DNA of 64,000 nucleotides from NCBI RefSeq assembly GCF_007750395.1, contig NZ_CP036281.1, forward strand, positions 62,001 to 126,000. The letters run 5' to 3'. A program made the translations under genes and the position numbers. This document shows positions 37,879-47,422 of this stretch, one piece after another (position 1 is the stretch's first letter; the number at the start of each line of letters is the position of its first letter). This DNA comes from Polystyrenella longa. Lineage in GTDB: Bacteria; Planctomycetota; Planctomycetia; Planctomycetales; Planctomycetaceae. The notes below the pieces were generated by a model. It did not search any database. It was not told the DNA's origin and saw only the letters and a list, made by a program, of their open reading frames with translations.

Positions 37879-37987
37879 AAAGCTCAGTTTGAAATCTACC
37901 CTGAAACCCTGTTGTGGCTCTTTAAGACCCTTGGACTATTAGAGAGTATCAGGATAGCTTATAGTATTCTGATATTATGGTTGACTT

Positions 37988-38368
37988 ATGAAAACGGCTT
38001 CGGAGATATTGGTCCATCTAAATACAACGATGGAGCGAATGATTCAGAAACCTTGGATGTTCACGGGAAATGCCCAGGAGTTTGAGATACTTTGCAGAGA
38101 GTACGATAATATCATACTATTCATACTAGATGCAAATAATCTATATAAGTCATATGGGTCCGGTTCTTTATATCAGGGATATCTAGCCAAATATCATGAC
38201 TTTGGTTCCGGTGCTTTTATAGAAACGTATCTCAACGATCTCATCGAAAGTGGTAAAGAGAGGCCCTCTGAGAGGGAACTCTTTGAAATGTTTTCAGATC
38301 ACTGGAGAGCCTATCTCCTATGGAGAAATACTGAGCTCAGAAAACACGACATATCGATGCCACAATAA
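37988..38368 (+). CDS. Putative immunity protein for the Hint-linked toxin
   Basis: A 126-residue soluble protein with mostly helical character (TASEILVHLNTTMERMI, FEILCREYDNIILFILDANN, FIETYLNDLIESGKERPS, ELFEMFSDHWRAYLLWRNTE). It begins 109 bases after the toxin-domain stop, the normal place for a cognate immunity gene, and is AT-rich like its neighbours. No named family recognised. Confidence 0.6.
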   Translation: MKTASEILVHLNTTMERMIQKPWMFTGNAQEFEILCREYDNIILFILDANNLYKSYGSGSLYQGYLAKYHDFGSGAFIETYLNDLIESGKERPSERELFEMFSDHWRAYLLWRNTELRKHDISMPQ

Positions 38369-38709
38369 CCCAAAACTTCCAATCAGATTAATAGTGTACT
38401 GTCGCTAACAGATGGGAACTTATTCAATGGGCCGTAGCCGGTAGAATAAGCAGGTTCTGCTTCATTTCTGCCGGAATGATAAGGTCCTGTATTTGCGAGA
38501 CAGTACAATAGGTGTTCTTCAAGTAGATAGCTATTGGGATGATGACATCCTACGAACCTTTTTTCTTTATGGTCGCTCAGAGCCATTTAAATAATTACAC
38601 CATTGATTAGAGGAATTCTTGAATTTCTTTGGTAGATTGTTCTGTTCTGTTCATAATGACAAATTTGAACTTACAGAGTACTTCATAATAACATTGTGGA
38701 GAATAAAGA
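38369..38709. other. Gene-poor, AT-rich stretch in the toxin/immunity region
   Basis: 341 bases. A minus-strand ORF at 38383-38586 (67 codons) has no ribosome binding site or recognisable motif and is not called. The rightmost part holds GGAG before the truncated ORF at 38710. Confidence 0.4.
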
Positions 38710-38787
38710 ATGATTTTTCTTTGCGGAGTGTACGAGATAAGCGAAGGTGGCGAGTATAGAAGTTACGATGACCTAACAGCCCGTTGA
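38710..38787 (+). pseudogene. Small gene interrupted by the insertion element
   Basis: ATG at 38710 with GGAG nine bases upstream begins MIFLCGVYEISEGGEYRSYDD, shown here as a 21-codon native part read up to the element boundary at 38773. The frame then enters the left terminal repeat and stops at 38785-38787. No continuation in frame is visible right of the element at 39366, so the rest of the gene is lost or rearranged. Confidence 0.5.
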
Positions 38788-39365
38788 AATTCTCCCTACG
38801 CGCCGGAATTCTCAATTGATATCTTTTCTCCCACCGAATTCAATCGCAATGGTTAACGGAGGAACGACATGTCACTTGGAAAACGCAAGCACGAACGGCA
38901 GGAATCACTCTGGGTCGAAACACGCAAGCTGACGTCGCCCGGGCGGTAACCAATAACCGGCAACGTATGAGACGCCGTAAAGGCAAGCGATTGCAGCGGC
39001 AACGCAGCGAAAAGGTGGAACGGAGTTTCGCCCACACCTGCGAGACGGGCGGAGCCAGGCGAACCTGGTTACGCGGCATCGAGAAGATCAATAAACGCTA
39101 TCTACTGCAGGCAGCGAGTCGAAACCTGGGGACCTTGATGCGGTCGCTGTTCGGAACAGGTAGTCCGCGGGGTCTGCAGGGGGCGATGGCGGGGTTGTTG
39201 GGGCTTTATATAGCCATTATTAAGTGGCTTTGCGGTTTGCCCGGAGCTTCATCGCGGTTCAGATCGGTCCGGACCAACAATCGGCTGATAAAAACCGCCC
39301 ATGAAAACCACCGTCACTATTTACCGACAACCCAGCGGATAGTGATGTTTTCAACGGGCTGCTAG
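38773..39365 (+). mobile_element. Internally deleted insertion sequence (MITE-like, IS1182-type)
   Basis: The element is bounded by 17-bp inverted repeats with one mismatch: CTAACAGCCCGTTGAAA at 38773-38789 and TTTCAACGGGCTGCTAG at 39349-39365. Inside are only the first codons and the C-terminal part of a transposase, joined by a deletion. At about 593 bp it cannot move itself but could be mobilised by a full-length relative. No clear target-site duplication is seen. Confidence 0.85.
38869..39365 (+). pseudogene. Transposase remnant, N- and C-terminal pieces joined
   Basis: ATG 38869 (GGAGGAACG upstream) starts MSLGKRKHERQESLWVET, the typical N-terminus of an IS1182-type DDE transposase. This frame stops at 38947-38949. 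A second frame open across the junction and continuing to 39365 carries the C-terminal signature SEKVERSFAHTCETGG, RRTWLRGIEKINKRYLL and NLGTLMRSLFGTGSPRGLQG. The whole DDE catalytic centre (roughly 300 residues) is missing. The last codons of the second frame run into the right inverted repeat. Confidence 0.85.
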
Positions 39366-39390
39366 TGCCCTTTCTACTTCCTTCACTAAT

Positions 39391-39843
39391 TCAAGTTGTT
39401 TCTCGGTTATTAGCAGCGGGAGAGGTATTGTTTTCGACCAGATAATAGAGATGCGGGCCAGGTTCCCACTTCGGCTTGATCGCTCCTCCCTTAGTTACTA
39501 ACGAGTCGATATCAGTTTGTAGCTGCTCTTCAGTGAATTTCTTTTCATCGTTTTTATTTCTGGATTGAATATACAGCGAAAGTCTAAACGCATCAAATCC
39601 ATCAATTCGTCCGTCGGGACCAAAATCAAAGTCGTAGATTTGATTCCCCACTTGCATGCGACAGCCGACCCCATGGAATGAAAACCGGATGCGTTTTGCC
39701 GGGCAATCAATAATGGCTGAGCAGGGAATTCGATCTTCCTGATTGAGCCAAAGATCGTCGACACCATAATGGTCACATATGGCGTTAACGTTATCGCGAA
39801 CTCCAGATAGGTAATGTTCGATGATGTCGAGCGTGGTTGTCAT
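39391..39843 (-). CDS. DUF6896-like protein, possible immunity protein
   Basis: A 150-residue soluble protein. The centre FSFHGVGCRMQVGNQIYDFD followed by FGPDGRIDGFDAFRLSLY is a pattern I associate with DUF6896-type proteins, which often sit near polymorphic toxins. It has no signal peptide or membrane helix. It lies 25 bases beyond the IS remnant on the opposite strand. A 15-bp palindrome sits five bases upstream of its ATG. Immunity role is inference from context. Confidence 0.55.
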   Translation of the reverse strand: MTTTLDIIEHYLSGVRDNVNAICDHYGVDDLWLNQEDRIPCSAIIDCPAKRIRFSFHGVGCRMQVGNQIYDFDFGPDGRIDGFDAFRLSLYIQSRNKNDEKKFTEEQLQTDIDSLVTKGGAIKPKWEPGPHLYYLVENNTSPAANNRETT

Positions 39844-39848
39844 AAAAT

Positions 39849-39863
39849 ACTCTCGACGAGAGT
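39849..39863. promoter_or_regulatory. Perfect 15-bp palindrome before the DUF6896-like gene
   Basis: ACTCTCGACGAGAGT is a perfect inverted repeat around one central base and ends five bases before the start codon at 39843. It could be an operator or a hairpin masking the ribosome binding site. Confidence 0.35.
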
Positions 39864-40089
39864 TGGCTAATCGGTTGGAAATGTAAATCTAGCTACTCAA
39901 GACAGGCTAGATCGAAAGAAGGAGATGTAGGTGAGCACATTTCTCCTAATCAAGTAGATGCTAAGGTGTTATTCAATTCCGTTGTATCATCAATGAGGCA
40001 GCCCCCCCCCTCTTTTTTTGATGCCATTGATTCAATAAATTCTCTTCTAATTATATCACTAATTGTTTCGGAGAACGCCCTCCAACTCA

Positions 40090-40497
40090 TCACGAATACA
40101 TCTGCCCGCGGCCGGGTGGTTCGAAGGCATTTTGAATGTGGTCGATCTGTGGTTCTTTGGCTTCGTCTGGCCAGAGGATGGAGATGACGTCAAAGCGGGC
40201 TCGGTGATCGAGTAGCTGATTGGTTTTCAGGTACGACAGGCCGACGCGTGTGAGCTGAGATTGCTTGTGATATCCCACTGCTTCGTGGGGTTGGCCGGAG
40301 CGGGTTGTCTTGCGGGTTTTGACTTCGACGAAGACCAGCAGGGGGCCTGCTTCCGTTTGCTGACGGGCGATGATATCGATCTCGCCGAGGTTGTTAGACC
40401 AGTTGCGGGCGACGATCTGGTAACCCTGGCGGCGAAGATAACGGGCGGCGGCGCGTTCCCCTTTGTTGCCCAGTAGTTTTGCCAGCCAGCCTCGCAT
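40090..40497 (-). CDS. YraN/UPF0102 family putative nuclease
   Basis: A 135-residue protein with the restriction-endonuclease-like core of UPF0102: GNKGERAAARYLRRQGY, NLGEIDIIAR and VFVEVKTRK, i.e. the E..A, (G)EID and (F)VEVK residues. The function is not established; a role in DNA processing is suspected. The start at ATG 40497 is preferred over the longer ORF to 40602 because AGGGGGA lies just upstream and the extra 35 residues would run through the rplS-operon terminator. YraN often lies near rplS and rnhB; rnhB is absent here. Confidence 0.85.
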   Translation of the reverse strand: MRGWLAKLLGNKGERAAARYLRRQGYQIVARNWSNNLGEIDIIARQQTEAGPLLVFVEVKTRKTTRSGQPHEAVGYHKQSQLTRVGLSYLKTNQLLDHRARFDVISILWPDEAKEPQIDHIQNAFEPPGRGQMYS

Positions 40498-40540
40498 CGG
40501 AGTCCCCCTTGATGCATTCCAGTATAAACTGAGTGCGCAT

Positions 40541-40578
40541 AAAAAACACGAGGACATCGCGAAAGGGATGACCTCGTG
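40541..40578 (-). terminator. Rho-independent terminator of the ffh-rpsP-trmD-rplS operon
   Basis: On the minus strand CACGAGG (from 40572-40578) pairs with CCTCGTG (from 40547-40553) with extra AT pairs inside, followed by six T residues (40541-40546). It falls between rplS and yraN. Confidence 0.85.
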
Positions 40579-40686
40579 GGGTGGAATAATCTGATTACTC
40601 AACTGGGGAATTTAATTCGGTGCCATCGGAGACGGGGGCTCAAAGGGGCTGCCGAATAAATTCCGGGTTCAAAATCGAGTCGATGA

Positions 40687-41046
40687 TTACTCGTTTTTGG
40701 CGCGACGTTCGGCCAGGCGGGTAGCCTTACCTGTACGATCACGCAAGTAGAATAGTTTGGCGCGACGGACGACACCGTGGCGGACGATTTCCAGTTTGGC
40801 CACTTTGGGAGAGTGAACCGGGAAAGTACGTTCGACCCCTTCGCCAGCGACGATGCGTCGAACGGTGAAGGTTTCGCGGGTTCCGCCGCCACTGCTGGCA
40901 ATGATCACACCAGAGAAAATCTGGATGCGTTCTTTCTGGCCTTCCAGAATTCGCGTATGCACATTGACGTTGTCGCCGATCTCGAATTTCAGCGGTTCTT
41001 CCCGCAGACTATCTTTCTCGACAAGTTTCAGAATTTCCTGGCTCAT
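40687..41046 (-). CDS. rplS: Ribosomal protein L19
   Basis: A 119-residue 50S subunit protein, the usual length. The N-terminal FEIGDNVNVHTRI and RIQIFSGVIIASSGGGTRETFTVRR, given here in two parts of the conserved core, and the C-terminal VRRAKLFYLRDRTGKATRL are diagnostic. It is the last gene of the conserved ffh-rpsP-trmD-rplS cluster, 95 bases after trmD, and is followed by the terminator at 40541-40578. Confidence 0.97.
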   Translation of the reverse strand: MSQEILKLVEKDSLREEPLKFEIGDNVNVHTRILEGQKERIQIFSGVIIASSGGGTRETFTVRRIVAGEGVERTFPVHSPKVAKLEIVRHGVVRRAKLFYLRDRTGKATRLAERRAKNE

Positions 41047-41141
41047 GATTCCACCCTTAGCGAATAGGACTGAGTTTAATTTGGTTTGTAATTATCTTAT
41101 TTAAAAACTGTTCGCCCCGTGAACGAGGTCGCATCTTTCGA

Positions 41142-41846
41142 TCAGGACTCGGGCAGTTCATCCTGCTGATCGAGGAGATCACTTCTTAATTCACGAGTAC
41201 GAATCAGACTTTGTTCTTTGCGCCACCGTTCAATTTCCTGATGGTTCCCGCTCAACAGAACGTCTGGAACCGACATGCCCCGGAATTCCCGTGGGCGAGT
41301 GTACTGCGGATGTTCGAGTAGTCCCTGGTGCGAAAAGGAATCGTACTTGGAACTGGTCTCGTCTCCGAGGACACCCGGAATTAATCGGATGACGGTATCG
41401 ACGACCAGCATTGCAGGGACTTCACCACCGTTGGCAATAAAGTCGCCTGCTGATATCTCCAGAGGTTTCAACCCCTCTCGAATGCGTTCGTCAAAACCTT
41501 CGTATCGTCCACAGAGCATGACCAGTCGGTCGTACTCTGCCAGCTCTTCGACCAGATTCTGATCGAGTTGCCGTCCCTGGGGGGTCATCATGACCAATTG
41601 CCCCGGCTGCTCCCCTTCGTTCTGGACTGCTTCGACGCAGTCGTAAACAGGTTGACAGCCAATCAACATTCCCGGTCCACCACCGTAAGGTCGATCATCA
41701 ACGGATTGATGTTTATCGGTGGCCCATTGACGGAAGTCCCAAGTATTCACTTCCACCAAACCATTTTGTATGGCCAGCTTCAGTAAAGACTGTTGCAGGT
41801 ATCCGTCAAACAGACCGGGAAACAGGGTGAGAATATCAAATCGCAT
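41142..41846 (-). CDS. trmD: tRNA (guanine37-N1)-methyltransferase
   Basis: A 234-residue SPOUT-class methyltransferase that makes m1G37 in tRNA. The N-terminus [20 protein letters not shown], the YGGGPGMLI loop, and the trefoil-knot segments [15 protein letters not shown] and [15 protein letters not shown] are all present. Asp in the last knot region (GVLGDETSS) matches the catalytic position. Length is normal. It lies between rpsP and rplS as in most bacteria. Confidence 0.97.
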   Translation of the reverse strand: MRFDILTLFPGLFDGYLQQSLLKLAIQNGLVEVNTWDFRQWATDKHQSVDDRPYGGGPGMLIGCQPVYDCVEAVQNEGEQPGQLVMMTPQGRQLDQNLVEELAEYDRLVMLCGRYEGFDERIREGLKPLEISAGDFIANGGEVPAMLVVDTVIRLIPGVLGDETSSKYDSFSHQGLLEHPQYTRPREFRGMSVPDVLLSGNHQEIERWRKEQSLIRTRELRSDLLDQQDELPES

Positions 41847-41917
41847 GGTTCATCCAGTTCGGGTTCACCTGGTGATACTGCCCACCCTCAATGACAGACT
41901 TTAGAAACAGAGCGAGA

Positions 41918-42319
41918 TTACTCTTCGCTGGCTTCGGCAGTCTCGGCGGCGGGAGTTTCTTCGGTTGTTTCTTCCGCAGCGGCTGTTTCCCCTTCGGGAG
42001 CAGCTTCTGGTTCCGGTTCCGGCAGCGGCTTAGGGGCCTGCATCGGAGGTGGAGTTTTTACACTGCCGAATTTGTTTGTTTTGACCTTTTTGATCAGAGT
42101 GCCAACTTTGTCGGAAGGTTGAGCTCCGACAGAAAGCCAGTACTCAATCCGTTCCATGTTGAGTTTGACGCGTTCCGATTTGTCGGTGACCATAGGGTCG
42201 TAGTGACCGAGTTCCTCAATGGTTTTACCATTTCGGGGAGATCGGGCGTCCATTACGCAAACCCGGTAAAACGGGCGATGCTTACGCCCCAGTTTTTTCA
42301 TACGAATTCGAACTGCCAC
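41918..42319 (-). CDS. rpsP: Ribosomal protein S16 with acidic C-terminal extension
   Basis: A 133-residue 30S subunit protein. The first 80 residues are canonical S16 (MAVRIRMKKLGRKHRPFYR, LGHYDPM, RIEYWLSVGAQPSD). The last 45-50 residues are a low-complexity tail of Pro, Ala, Glu and Thr not found in E. coli S16. Such tails are known in some phyla. It lies between ffh and trmD. Confidence 0.96.
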   Translation of the reverse strand: MAVRIRMKKLGRKHRPFYRVCVMDARSPRNGKTIEELGHYDPMVTDKSERVKLNMERIEYWLSVGAQPSDKVGTLIKKVKTNKFGSVKTPPPMQAPKPLPEPEPEAAPEGETAAAEETTEETPAAETAEASEE

Positions 42320-42410
42320 GAATTAACTCCTTGAAGGAAAATAGAATGTCTGTAGTTGAATTAAAATTATGTTTTTGAAACCGCTTGAAACGGTCTATCG
42401 GTTGTTCTGA

Positions 42411-43889
42411 CTATTTGCGGCGATTTTTCTTACGCGCCTGCTTCTGTTTTTTATTCTGTTTCCGTTTTTCTTCTTTGGAAACCAGTCCACCCCGCTTGCT
42501 GCGGTTTTTCTCTTTAGGAAGTGCGCCACTCGGATCGGACATTCCCATTTCCTGCATCTGTCGCATCGCTTTCCATTGATCTTTCATACCCCCGCCTGCC
42601 ATACCTTTCATCATGCCAGCAATGCTGTCGTACTGTTTCAACAGCTGACTGACGTCGGTCGGGTCGCAGCCACTTCCGATAGCGATGCGATTACGGCGAT
42701 TACGATCGATTTTCTGCGGATTCTCCCGCTCGTCCATGGTCATGGAACCGATGATCGCTTCGATGCGGCTCATTTCCTTGTCTGCGTCTACATTGTCCGC
42801 AGCGTCGAGCATGCCTCCCATACCAGGAATCATCTTCATGATTTCCTTCATGGGGCCCATACTGCGGACTTTTCGCATCTGATTGCGGAAATCCTCGAGG
42901 GAGAACTTCCCTTCGCGCATCTTTTGCTGCTGACGTTCCATATCGTCGGCATCAAATTCACGCTGCGCTTTTTCCATCAGCGTTTGCAGGTCGCCTCCGC
43001 CCATGATCCGGCTGGCCATCCGGTCCGGGTGGAATTCTTCAAGACGATCCAGCTGCTCACCGACACCGATAAACTTGATCGGCACGCCAGTGACCTGTTT
43101 CACCGACAGGGCGGCACCCCCACGTGTGTCACCGTCCATTTTGGACAGGATCACCCCATCGATTTCGAGGGCTTCGTTGAATGTTTTGGCACTGTTGACC
43201 GCATCCTGTCCGGTCATCGCATCGCAGACGAGCAGCGCCTGGTCGGGACGGACTTTGCGGTCGATCGCTTCCAGTTCGGCCATCAATTCGTCGTCGACAT
43301 GCAAACGACCGGCGGTGTCGAGGATGACGATATCGGCGTCGCCTGTTTTCTTCGCCTGCTTAACCCCGTTCTGGCAAACCTTGAGGGGAGAGCTCGTTTT
43401 CGGGTCTTCGCTGTAGACCGGCACGCCGATCTGCTCTCCGATTACACGCAACTGTTCAATCGCCGCAGGACGCTGCAGGTCGGCCGCGACCAGTAACGGT
43501 CGATGACCTTGTTCTTTGAGCAGGCGGGCCAGCTTACCGCAGGTGGTCGTTTTACCTGAACCTTGCAGTCCGACCATCATGATAACGCTGACATCGTTCC
43601 GTTTGATCGCCAGGCTGTGATCAACGGGGCCCATCAGGTTGACTAATTCCTGATAGACAATACCGACGACTTGTTCGGTAGGGTCCAGGGATTTGAGGAC
43701 TTTGTCCCCAACCGCTTCTTCAGCGACTTTGTCGATGAACTCTTTTGTGACATCATAGCTGACATCCGCTTCCAGCAGCGCCTGTCGAACCTGTTGTAAC
43801 CCGTCGCGGATATTCTTCTCCGTTAACTTCCCACCAATGCGGAAAGCGGAAAAGGCTTCGTTCAGGTTTTTAGTTATAGATTCAAACAT
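42411..43889 (-). CDS. ffh: Signal recognition particle protein Ffh
   Basis: A 492-residue SRP54 GTPase that with 4.5S RNA directs membrane proteins to the translocon. N domain to about residue 90; G domain with [10 protein letters not shown] (P-loop), [20 protein letters not shown] and [13 protein letters not shown] domain from about 330, rich in Met ([28 protein letters not shown]) with the RNA-binding [12 protein letters not shown] motif. The extreme C-terminus is Lys/Arg-rich. It is the first gene of the operon with rpsP, trmD and rplS. Confidence 0.97.
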   Translation of the reverse strand: MFESITKNLNEAFSAFRIGGKLTEKNIRDGLQQVRQALLEADVSYDVTKEFIDKVAEEAVGDKVLKSLDPTEQVVGIVYQELVNLMGPVDHSLAIKRNDVSVIMMVGLQGSGKTTTCGKLARLLKEQGHRPLLVAADLQRPAAIEQLRVIGEQIGVPVYSEDPKTSSPLKVCQNGVKQAKKTGDADIVILDTAGRLHVDDELMAELEAIDRKVRPDQALLVCDAMTGQDAVNSAKTFNEALEIDGVILSKMDGDTRGGAALSVKQVTGVPIKFIGVGEQLDRLEEFHPDRMASRIMGGGDLQTLMEKAQREFDADDMERQQQKMREGKFSLEDFRNQMRKVRSMGPMKEIMKMIPGMGGMLDAADNVDADKEMSRIEAIIGSMTMDERENPQKIDRNRRNRIAIGSGCDPTDVSQLLKQYDSIAGMMKGMAGGGMKDQWKAMRQMQEMGMSDPSGALPKEKNRSKRGGLVSKEEKRKQNKKQKQARKKNRRK

Positions 43890-44960
43890 GACAACTTAAC
43901 TGGCTTCCGCTTTCGGCTCTCCCGGTTGGAGATGGCGCGAATACGGCGAAATAAATAGGTTTCAATGCGGATTTAGATAGTAAGGCACTCGCTCGCCATG
44001 ACAGGTGGGGGGACACCTTCTGGATCTAGGGCGAGAAACCGAACCGGCTCTGTCTCGTTGGGGGACCAATCGTTGGAACAACTTCACCAGAAAAAGGATC
44101 ATTTCCAGCCCGGTATCTTCAACTCGGGCCTGATTCTTTCTGTGGGTGAGTTTCTGCCGGTAACTGTTGGTGCTGTTCTTGTTTGCACGGTCGTTATAGC
44201 GGCAGAATGTCCAAAAATGTCGGCAGGAAAGTTGATAGAGCTTCCGTTCGCAGTCCAGTCGCGTGACTGTCTCCGCCGTCATGTTTTCATTAGGATTGAC
44301 GCAATTTGTTTCTGCTAAACAAGATGCGCAACTCCCTCGTCAGGGAGTCCCCCGTAGAGAAACGGCGATTTTAGAGTCCAATTCATAGAAACACAACAGT
44401 TCTCACCGAGGATTTTACCGCTCAGGGGGCAATTAGCGATGGTCAATCGTCAAGGCGTACTGTGTATAGGTTCATGTTTTTGTCCGGAACGGAACCTTGA
44501 GACAATAAGATCTACCAGAGTGAGGAAAACTACCCTCTTGCCGCAGGGGTTCCTACGCTGCAAAATTGCGAAGCGGACCGGTTCTCTGTTAAGATAACCC
44601 TTTGCAGAACGCTGTCAGCCTTTGCTTCACCCTCCGGTGGACCGTGATCGAATGGTCTCTCCCGTTTTAAATCGGGTCGACTTCGTTATTAATCCACGCG
44701 GAATCCACGGCCATCGACCCGGCTCCGGTGCCTCTTTCAATGGAGCAACACGGGTGACGAATTCCTGCGAATATCAATTTTCTGCGAATATCAATGGCAT
44801 CAGGCCACTGGACGACATTCCCCGTGGGGAGTGGGTGAACCTGAGACCTGGTTAGCGTGACTAACCTGCGCGATGGAACGACAGCGACAATACAGGCGAT
44901 GTTGACCCACTTGATTCATTACTAAATTACCGAACTTATTACCGAAACCGACACATTCCC
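43890..44960. other. Long gene-free region between ffh and leuC
   Basis: 1071 bases with no ORF I can support on either strand. A perfect 7-bp stem with a 4-base loop (ACTCCCT/AGGGAGT, 44331-44348) lacks a T-tract. A short tandem repeat lies at 44765-44795. I searched by eye for tRNA T-loops and the conserved SRP RNA loop and found none. It is long enough for the divergent promoters, a leader attenuator for leuC, or an undetected RNA. Confidence 0.5.
44765..44795. repeat. Tandem 14-bp repeat upstream of leuC
   Basis: CTGCGAATATCAAT occurs at 44765-44778 and 44782-44795, 17 bases apart, about 170 bases before leuC. It could be a pair of binding sites on the same face after nearly two helical turns, or simple slippage. 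Confidence 0.5.
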
Positions 44961-46382
<1,422 letters not shown>

Positions 46383-46467
46383 TACGGTATCAACGGATTA
46401 AGCGGCTGCCTTCCGAGTCCGCAAGTAACAATCAAAATCGAACTATCATCAAAATCGAAATCGAATC

Positions 46468-47061
46468 ATGTCTGAAATTACTTCCGTTACTGGCACTGGC
46501 GTTCCCCTGTTACTCGACGATATCGACACCGACCGTATTATCCCGGCTCGTTACCTGCGTTGTGTGACGTTTGATGGTCTGGGCGAGAACGCATTCGAAG
46601 ATGATCGCCAACAGGATCCGAATCATCCGTTTGACAATCCTGTCTATCGGCAGGGAACCGTCCTTGTCAGCGGCCGGAACTTTGGTTGTGGTTCCTCACG
46701 AGAGCATGCCCCACAGGCATTGATCCGCTGGGGAGTCAAAGCAGTCATCGCTGAATCGTTCGCCGAGATTTTCTACGGCAACTGCACTTCACTGGGGGTC
46801 CCGGCAGTCTGTGCAAGCCGGGCTGACTTGGAGAAGCTCTCGAACGCGATCAAAGCGGACCCAAATCTGGAAATCAGGGTCGATCTTGAGCAATGTCAGG
46901 TTACCTACGAGTCCGAATCCGTTCCGGTGACCATCAATGAGAGTGCTCGTAATGCCCTGATGACGGGCCAATACGATTTCCTCGCCCAGCTCCTGGATCG
47001 AAAAGATAAAATCCAGACGCGCGCCAGCGAAATTCCCTACATGAATCAATTTGCCAACTAA
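46468..47061 (+). CDS. leuD: 3-isopropylmalate dehydratase small subunit
   Basis: A 197-residue swivel-domain partner of Leu[36 protein letters not shown] and FAEIFYGNC are the family motifs. The sequence before the ATG is a simple AATCGAA-type repeat without a good Shine-Dalgarno, so translation may be weak or coupled to leuC. Confidence 0.96.
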   Translation: MSEITSVTGTGVPLLLDDIDTDRIIPARYLRCVTFDGLGENAFEDDRQQDPNHPFDNPVYRQGTVLVSGRNFGCGSSREHAPQALIRWGVKAVIAESFAEIFYGNCTSLGVPAVCASRADLEKLSNAIKADPNLEIRVDLEQCQVTYESESVPVTINESARNALMTGQYDFLAQLLDRKDKIQTRASEIPYMNQFAN

Positions 47062-47350
47062 TTTTGTTAACTTGTTTGGTCGGGGAATTTTCCCGTCAAT
47101 TTTCGTCTGGACCCGTTTTCGGGTTTCTTGGTAAACTGAGCGAACTTTACTAAAAGACGCGGGGTCATTCCGTCCTTCAGCGTCAAGAGTTTAGAGTTTT
47201 TCCGACCCGTTTCTTGCGGTTCGGGTATTGAAGTCGATCACCACTTAAGGATTAAGTTTGGCCGATCGCTAATTCCCTCTGCGCCACAACATGACTTCGC
47301 GTCTATTGTCTTCACGCAGTATGTGTTCACATGGAGGTGACGAGGGACAA

Positions 47351-47422
47351 ATGGATTTGTTTCGATTTACATACTGGTTGTGCTGGCCCGCCCCGGCACA
47401 GGGAGTCACTTTGTCAACGTGA
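47351..47422 (+). CDS. 23-codon leader ORF coupled to the ABC exporter
   Basis: ATG 47351 is preceded by the strong Shine-Dalgarno GGAGGTGACGAGG. It encodes MDLFRFTYWLCWPAPAQGVT plus three residues and stops at TGA 47420-47422, which overlaps the GTG (47419-47421) in front of VNNFARALPYLWPF as GTGA. This arrangement would couple translation of the exporter to the leader. A sequencing frameshift that splits a longer N-terminus is an alternative. Confidence 0.5.
   Translation: MDLFRFTYWLCWPAPAQGVTLST

Noticed and set aside
38383-38586. 67-codon minus-strand ORF in the toxin region
   Set aside because: No ribosome binding site or family features; could be decayed sequence.
40000-40020. Nine-C and seven-T runs as a phase-variation site
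   Set aside because: Intergenic, not inside a gene or clear promoter; no function to switch.
44331-44348. Perfect hairpin in the ffh-leuC gap as a terminator
   Set aside because: No T-tract on either side; kept only as part of the intergenic note.
43890-44960. SRP RNA or tRNA gene near ffh
   Set aside because: The conserved SRP RNA loop and tRNA T-loop consensus were looked for by eye and not found.
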